Shown: one piece after another, positions 58,408-64,000 of the stretch
Layout: each line of letters begins with the position of its first letter
How positions within the stretch are numbered: position 1 is the stretch's first letter
Assembly (NCBI GenBank): GCA_024336345.1
Contig: JANFOG010000011.1
Location: forward strand, 1,302,001-1,366,000
Source: Mariannaea sp. PMI_226
Lineage: Eukaryota; Ascomycota; Sordariomycetes; Hypocreales; Nectriaceae
Direction: 5' to 3'
Length of the DNA: 64,000 bases
The notes under the pieces: generated by a model
Seen by the model: the letters and a program-made list of their open reading frames with translations, nothing else
Told to the model about the DNA's origin: nothing
Database searches by the model: none
Position numbers and translations under genes: made by a program

Positions 58408-61400
58408 TTATTGAACTTTGTCCCATTCTGCAGCCAACTGGAAGATTCGCATCCAAGAACTTCCGCTGCTTGCCGCATTAAACCCATCGTTCATCTCGTT
58501 AAACTTCTCGGCACTGGCAACTCCATTCTCTGTTTCATGCCATCCAACCGAACTGTTGCCATGAAGGTATCCATCCGTGTTGCCAGATATGCTTTGGATG
58601 CTCTGTGCGCCTTGGTACATAAGACCAGCAAAGCCAGCACTCATGGCTGTCATCATCTGCATCTGTTGCATCTGTCGCAGCATCTCCATTTGCGGAACGG
58701 TGCGTGCGTAGACACCATGACGAAAGCGTGAGAACTCAACTAGCTCAGTAGCGTCACCCTGCTTGCATGCCTGGGCCCATTTCTCTCTCATGCGTGGGGA
58801 ATACATGCAACACATTCTAGTTGCTTCAATGATTTCACCTTCCACCTCAAACTTCAAGCTTCCTCTTGTTTCCTTGCACACTTCCTGGTAGCACTCTTCA
58901 CATATCAGACAGTCGTGCCAACCGTACCATTTTCGGTTCGGGAAATGTGTCTTTTGAGGACACACTGGCAAATCAACATACTTGCGCACTGTATCCGAGA
59001 ATACGGACCAGTCGCCCTCTACCTGCGCCTCGAGCAAACTGTACGAGAACTGCAACTGTCGCGGTGCGGCGCTATGGAAGTTGCAGAGGATGCGCTTGGA
59101 GGTTCCAGATACAGGGCTCTTCTCCCAGAACTGGGCACAATCGAATGCCTCACAAAATGCCACGTAACATGACTCGCAGACATCATAATTCTCACAGCCG
59201 CCTTTGAGAGTATACCAAGTGGAGTTGGACATACCCTCAGCGGTACATGGGGGGCAAGGAAGGATTTTCCGTGCGGATCTGGTGAAGATGCTGACATCTT
59301 GGCGTTTCACAGCTCCATCCAGAGCCACGGCTATTGCATGCACCTTGGCATCACTGATGAAATTGTTGTTAGTGCGAAAATTAGAGTGTTAACAATGGAG
59401 CTGTGAAAGATCTTACCAGGTCCATGCCGTCGGCGGATCCTGTCGATACCCCAGAGCTTGATCCAACCATTCTGAGCCCCGGACAGGCTTTGCAATTGGT
59501 ATATACTCGAAGTCGGCCTCTATTGCTGTCCATGCAATCTGATCAAAGTAGCATACTTCACAAATGACTAGGCCATTTACCTCATCTCGTGGTCGTACCC
59601 ATTCTCGACTAGATGACTCCACAACCTTGCCCTCGCATCTTGGCACTTGGAACCGTTTTGTGGCTTTGGATACCCAGTCGGAGAACGGGAGCTTATTCCT
59701 TGAGAATATGACGATAGATCTTTTGATGTAAGGAAAGTGCATATCACACATCCAGGTGTCCTCAGCTGGATGAGGGTTTGGGAACCGACTTTCCCTGGGT
59801 ATAAATTCCCCTGCATAAATGCCTGCTTGAATGATGTCTTCGTAGCAGGCTTCACAAGACACGAAATTGACCATGATGTCATTTGTATCGCCCGCAATAA
59901 CGAACCACTTGATGCCGTCTTTTCCTTTCATTCCCATATGTGCCTTACAATCCTTGATGCCAAGACGTTGCAGCATGAAATCTTTCAGAGGCTCGATATT
60001 TCCGGTTTGCAGACACTGCGGCAACAGGATTGAGGTTATTCGTGGGACATTGAAACGGCATCTGCCGTTGATTCTTTGCGTCTTCTGAAACATAGGAGCC
60101 AACACTGTATTTTGAACCAATCTGTTGAAACAACGTGTGCAGACAAGGAAATCTGGCACATCAGGCAGATGGAACCAATTTGCTTCGTAGATGACGTCGC
60201 GAATACTGCCCGGACAATCCCAGACAATTTCATTTCGTACCCCCTTTTCAGATATGGTAAGGGGTGGACGACGCCAATCATCTTCGATCCAGGTCTTGTC
60301 TCGTTTTGGAGTAGAGCCAATTGAGACTGTGCTCGTTGGTGCACCACCAAGTGATAAGTTGTTCAAAATATCTTCAATATTCTTCACCTGACCTGCTGCG
60401 CCACTTTCGGTGCTTGCTATTGTGGTCACTGGGACGGAGTCTTGAAAATCTGGGTGGTATACGTGTGGTGATGATGGTGGTGATAATGTTGGTTGTTGGA
60501 CAATTTGATATCCAGGTTCAGTTCCGCCGTTGGCAACTGCTGTATTGACAGGAAACTGTCTAGTGTCTGGCTGACTCTCCTGTGTCGGAATGACTTGCAG
60601 TCGTATCTGCAACTGATTTTGAGGCGCCTGTTCCTCATATTCGTATTGCTTTTCACTAGTCAATGCGTTGAGATATGGTCCTGAGTCCGATACAACCATA
60701 TGAGTTACTGTAGAAGTGGAACCATGTTTGATTGGGTCAGGAGAGGCAATTGTGTCATTGTTTGTATTGGCAGGCTTTGATGGAGCCATGTTCTGCACCG
60801 CACTAGCATAAGGGTATGCAGGCGGCGCAGGAGGGAGAGGAGCAATTGTCTCATTTTGGAGACGGTTAGGCTGCGAAGTCCATGCGGCCGGTTGACTCTG
60901 CGATTGATCAAAGATCTGATTTTGATAAGTTGGAGTTGAAGTAATGTGGTCACTTGACGCATTGAAATTCGGCGCCGAAGATGGTGCATCCGTAAGGTGT
61001 TGCATTCCGCCTACTTCTAAAGTCTGATGAATTTGAGTAGGGGTGAATGGGGCCGCTTCAGTATTTTGTTGCTGGTGTGGGGTCATATTTGGAACACTGT
61101 ATAACGTCTCAGAGGCCTTATGATGCATGTACTGCAGTTGGGTTGGAATTGAGACCGAGATTTGTTCGTGTAAGCTCTTTCCTGGGGTACCGGAGTGCCC
61201 CTGGGTGACTGCGGTCGACCCGGAAGACGAATGATGAGGCTGGGCGGGCAAAATACCCTTATACATCGGTGTCTCTATCGTACTGGAATGCGGGTAATTA
61301 ACTGTGCTAGCTTCACTAATAGGGGGTTGTGCTTGGGGAGCTGCGACAGTGCCGTGGTAGCCATATTGAGGTCGGAGGAGAGCAACTTGCTCCGGAGAAG

Positions 61401-62130
61401 ACTGTGTAGTATTAGAGTATGACGGACCTGTTCCATGCATTTGACCATGATGATTCGCCTGAACAGTTTCAGAAGTGTCCTGGTATCCATAAAAAGGCAG
61501 CGACAAGACGGGTGTGCTGGATTGAGGCCGAGAAACCTCCGTCGTTCCGGTGTAATAATGGTTTTGTAAAGTAGGTTGTGGTGGAATGGCGTATGGAATG
61601 GCAGCATGTGATACCAGTCCTGAATCCCAATACTTTGCCTGGGGTTCCAAAGGTGCTGGTTGTGTCGAGTAGTGGTGGCTTGAATTTGGTGACATGTATG
61701 GGAGGGCTGGGAACTGGCTTGGCTTTGTGGTCGATATCTCAGGCTGATACTGGTTCACACCTTGTTGTGCAAGAGTGCCAGCTAAGGCAAGCGCCTCAGT
61801 ATGGACATTCTTTGCCACAGTTTTCAGATTTGAAACTAAACCACGGAACGAGCTGGGGCGTGCAGGAAGAGGCGGTGGCTGCTCTGCTTGGGGAGCAGGG
61901 ACAGGCTTCCGAGGCGGCAGTGGTGGCGGAGGCCAAGTTTGAGCTGCCGGGGGGATTGGGACGGACGGGTAAGATGATGCAGTCCATCTTCCCTCAGGAG
62001 AACTTGGGGGATAGCCATAGCCAGTCGTCGTTGTGCCTGCTTGATGTGGCGTCAAAGAGATGGGGGTTGGTTGGACGCCCGGTGGTCCCGGAGGCGGGGG
62101 GAAATAGGGCAATTGTTGCTTATCATCCAT
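58408..62130 (-). CDS. large protein with Pro/Gln-rich N-terminus and five tandem CxxC modules, family not recognised
   Basis: Two predicted exons (62130-59417, 59353-58408) encode 1219 aa. Residues 1-600 are low complexity, rich in Pro, Gln, Ser and Tyr, with poly-Pro stretches such as 'PPPPLPPRKP' that could bind SH3 or WW domains. Residues ~600-1219 contain five successive ~95-105 residue units. Each has a leading Cys, a central W, a hydrophobic-x-C-x2-C-(F/Y) core (FLVCTRCF, FVSCEACY, LVICEVCY, YDVCESCY, LICEECY) and, in most units, a later Cys pair or C-x-(M/F)-(H/Y) ahead of a helix containing W and F. This suggests tandem zinc-binding domains. There is no membrane segment or signal peptide. 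Start 62130 is the first ATG; upstream frame needs GTG. I do not recognise the family or function. Confidence 0.82.
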
Positions 62131-63306
62131 GATGTATGATGTGAATCGAGTGCTCTCACGGTTACTTTTTGACTGGCTCAATGCAAGTCGCACGCCATGC
62201 AATTGCCAACTGGTCTGAGATGGCAGGTCGAGGGCTGGAGAGACGAGTCTTTTTGAAGGAATCACTGAAGAAGTGGACACGATCACTAGGCTCACAAGAC
62301 TGCCTTACGGTACACAGCCTCCAACTGTGGGCTAGACCAAATGAGTTGGTGAGCCCATATTCACTGCTGACAGGGGTCTGTTCAGCTACTCAAGCCACGA
62401 GTCTTGGCTTTGGTTGTGTGAGAGAGGATTGCACCGAGAGGCATGTGATGATACGAAAGAGGGGTAACATGTAAGAAACCCCGCTATAGCAAAAGTGTTA
62501 CAAGTATCAGTATTTTCAATCAGTATTGTAGACACAACAAACGCACTGATAAGCGTGCATTTGTTGTTTGGTGAGCTTAGAATTAAGAGTTCGGGAGGGG
62601 CCGGGGCGACGCCCCTTCCCACTTTGAATTATTGTTATGATTAAGGTTATTCGGACCCGCTAACACTTTCTTCATAAAACTTAAAAATAATCATGACCCA
62701 AATTGGGGAGGACTGTTCAAGGGAGCCGCTTCCTCCTCTTTTTTTATCTTTCTTTCCCCTACCAGAGCATGGATATGAAAACAACTGAGGTTTTTACTAT
62801 GCTTTATTATGGCTAGGCTAGGTAGCTGATATGATTCCATAGTGAAGCCTTGTTTTTATCAATGAACAAACAGCATCTGGTCAAGCTATTCGATCCACAA
62901 GAATATAATTTATTTGTCTGCTATTCATTCTCTTTATTCATACACTTAGCGCATAATCTTAAGGCAGAAGATATCGTGTGGTGCCTGGCCCAATAGGCGA
63001 ATGATATAGTATTGATAGGCAGAGAATATGGAGTGCCTATAACAAAGGTAATCGAGCAGCTATTTCCCCCATGTGTGTCCCTTAAGTTGCTCATCTACTG
63101 ATAAGCCAACAACCTCTTATCGTGGGCGGGTTTCATACGTAACCCTCCACGCTCAACAGGTGAAAGCTCAGCCCTTGAATTTCTGAACATTCACGCGAGT
63201 TTCTCAACAGTCCTGATCGATCAGTTGCCTAGATACCGGCTACTCTACTCTAGAGGGAGATGCGAAGTCAGTTTGAATAACCTGTCTTTTAAGCGCAGCG
63301 ATTAGA
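62131..63306. other. 1.2 kb intergenic region with a GC-rich hairpin
   Basis: Holds the promoter of the CxxC-module gene and the 3' region of the cyanovirin-N homologue. An imperfect GC-rich inverted repeat (centre GGGGCGACGCCCC) is at about 62598-62625. No gene recognised. Confidence 0.5.
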
Positions 63307-63681
63307 CTACTCACGAAATTTAAAATGGCCATCAATGTTGCCAATGCGCTCAGCAAGGTTGATGTCGCGAGGGATGGCGTTGCCATGGCCATCTTTGAGG
63401 TTGGCGCGAAGAATCGGAACAGAGTCTTGACCTTCAAGGCTGAGTGAAATGCTCTCGGCCGAATTGGCAAAGCCTGAGCGTGTTAATATATGATGCAATC
63501 GTTAGGTATAGAAATGGAACAAACCTGCACCGCCCCATTCGAAGGAACCGTAGTTATTACCGATATAGTTGTTCAGGTCAATCTCAGCATCAACCCAGTT
63601 GCCGCCGAAATCTTCCAATCTAGCCCTTAAAATGTGGCCATCCTGTAGGTAGATATTCTGTGCCGTATGCTGGAAAGACAT
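63307..63681 (-). CDS. cyanovirin-N homologue (CVNH) lectin-like protein
   Basis: Two predicted exons (63681-63525, 63473-63307) encode 107 aa, the normal size of a single CVNH domain. The two internal sequence repeats are clear: 'FQHTAQNIYLQDGHILRARL' with 'IDLNNYIGNNYGSFEWGG', then 'FANSAESISLSLEG' with 'INLAERIGNIDGHFKF'. There is no signal peptide, as is usual for fungal CVNH proteins. Family members bind oligomannose glycans; the role in fungi is uncertain, with self/non-self or developmental lectin functions suggested. The frame ends with TAG after 'KFRE'. A GTGAGT donor overlaps this end, and splicing to a CTAG near 63250 would give a slightly different last residue. The intron falls between the two repeats, at the Gly codon after 'EWGGA'. 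Confidence 0.9.
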
Positions 63682-64000
63682 TGTTGCGTGCTTTTATAGA
63701 GTTCTTGAGCAATTTTCAGGGTCTAAATAGGCTCGGTGTTGCTATGGTCTGTGGGCTCATTTCCAAGTGCAGAGAGGCGAGGAGAATCGAGGAACTTATA
63801 GGAATTCGGAAAAGCCATCTCGCCAGTCAGCATGGACGGCCTTGTATTCTCTCTGGGCATTTTTCTCGTGGCCATGCTACATGCATGCAACTCGACGTAA
63901 GACGAGGCCGCCTTTGAGACCTACTAGCATCGCCAAAAACAGGCCCTTGCTACTACCATTGAAGCATCAAGGCTTATCAAAATCATGACTTTTATTCTTG
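63682..64000. other. upstream region of the CVNH gene, right edge
   Basis: About 320 bp to the window edge, including the CVNH promoter. No gene recognised; a partial gene starting beyond the edge cannot be excluded. Confidence 0.5.

Noticed and set aside
59413..62295. A 960-residue single-exon gene separate from the downstream minus-strand frame 58408-59343
   Set aside because: A GTAAGA donor and CAG acceptor join the two frames into one continuous set of Cys modules, and the 5' extension relies on a GTG.

Overview
The window comes from a filamentous ascomycete (Pezizomycotina). It has widely spaced monocistronic genes on both strands. Introns are mostly 43-130 nt, with GTRNGT-type donors, CTAAC-like branch points and AG acceptors. 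The gene families are typical of such fungi: two complete Zn2Cys6/fungal-TF genes plus the tail of a third, ACS-type and SVOP-like MFS transporters, a full-size ABCB transporter, a Pth11/SAT4-type receptor, a DUF7703 membrane protein, a cyanovirin-N homologue and a secreted BBE-type oxidase. I cannot name the species. All exon maps were assembled by eye from splice signals, frame and family resemblance. Every complete map closes in frame.

Left third (1-26.8 kb), accessory in character: tail of a Zn2Cys6 regulator (left edge); a DUF2235 alpha/beta hydrolase; an ACS-family MFS permease; an ABCB transporter (1300 aa) divergent from a Zn2Cys6 regulator, with two CGG-N4-CCG palindromes between them; a second Zn2Cys6 regulator, convergent with a double SnoaL/NTF2-like protein; and an SVOP-like MFS transporter divergent from an amidase, with several GATA boxes between them. 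This looks like export, regulation and catabolism, but no polyketide or peptide synthase or terpene cyclase is visible.

Middle (26.8-49.8 kb), sparse: an intracellular GH13 alpha-glucosidase, then argininosuccinate synthase (ARG1) cut into 18 exons, with a perfect TGACTCA element upstream. An 8.3 kb stretch without recognisable genes follows, then a DUF7703 seven-helix protein and another 4.6 kb of apparently non-genic DNA with possible decayed coding remnants.

Right part (49.8-64 kb): a secreted FAD-linked oxidase, a Pth11-like receptor, a REI1-like zinc-finger ribosome biogenesis factor, a 1219-aa protein with a Pro/Gln-rich N-terminus and five tandem Cys-rich modules that I do not recognise, and a small cyanovirin-N homologue.

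The most interesting items are the five-module CxxC protein, the microexon-rich ARG1 gene, the palindromes in the ABC/regulator promoter, and a triple hairpin followed by a T-run in the gene desert. I saw no rRNA, tRNA, CRISPR array or intact transposon.
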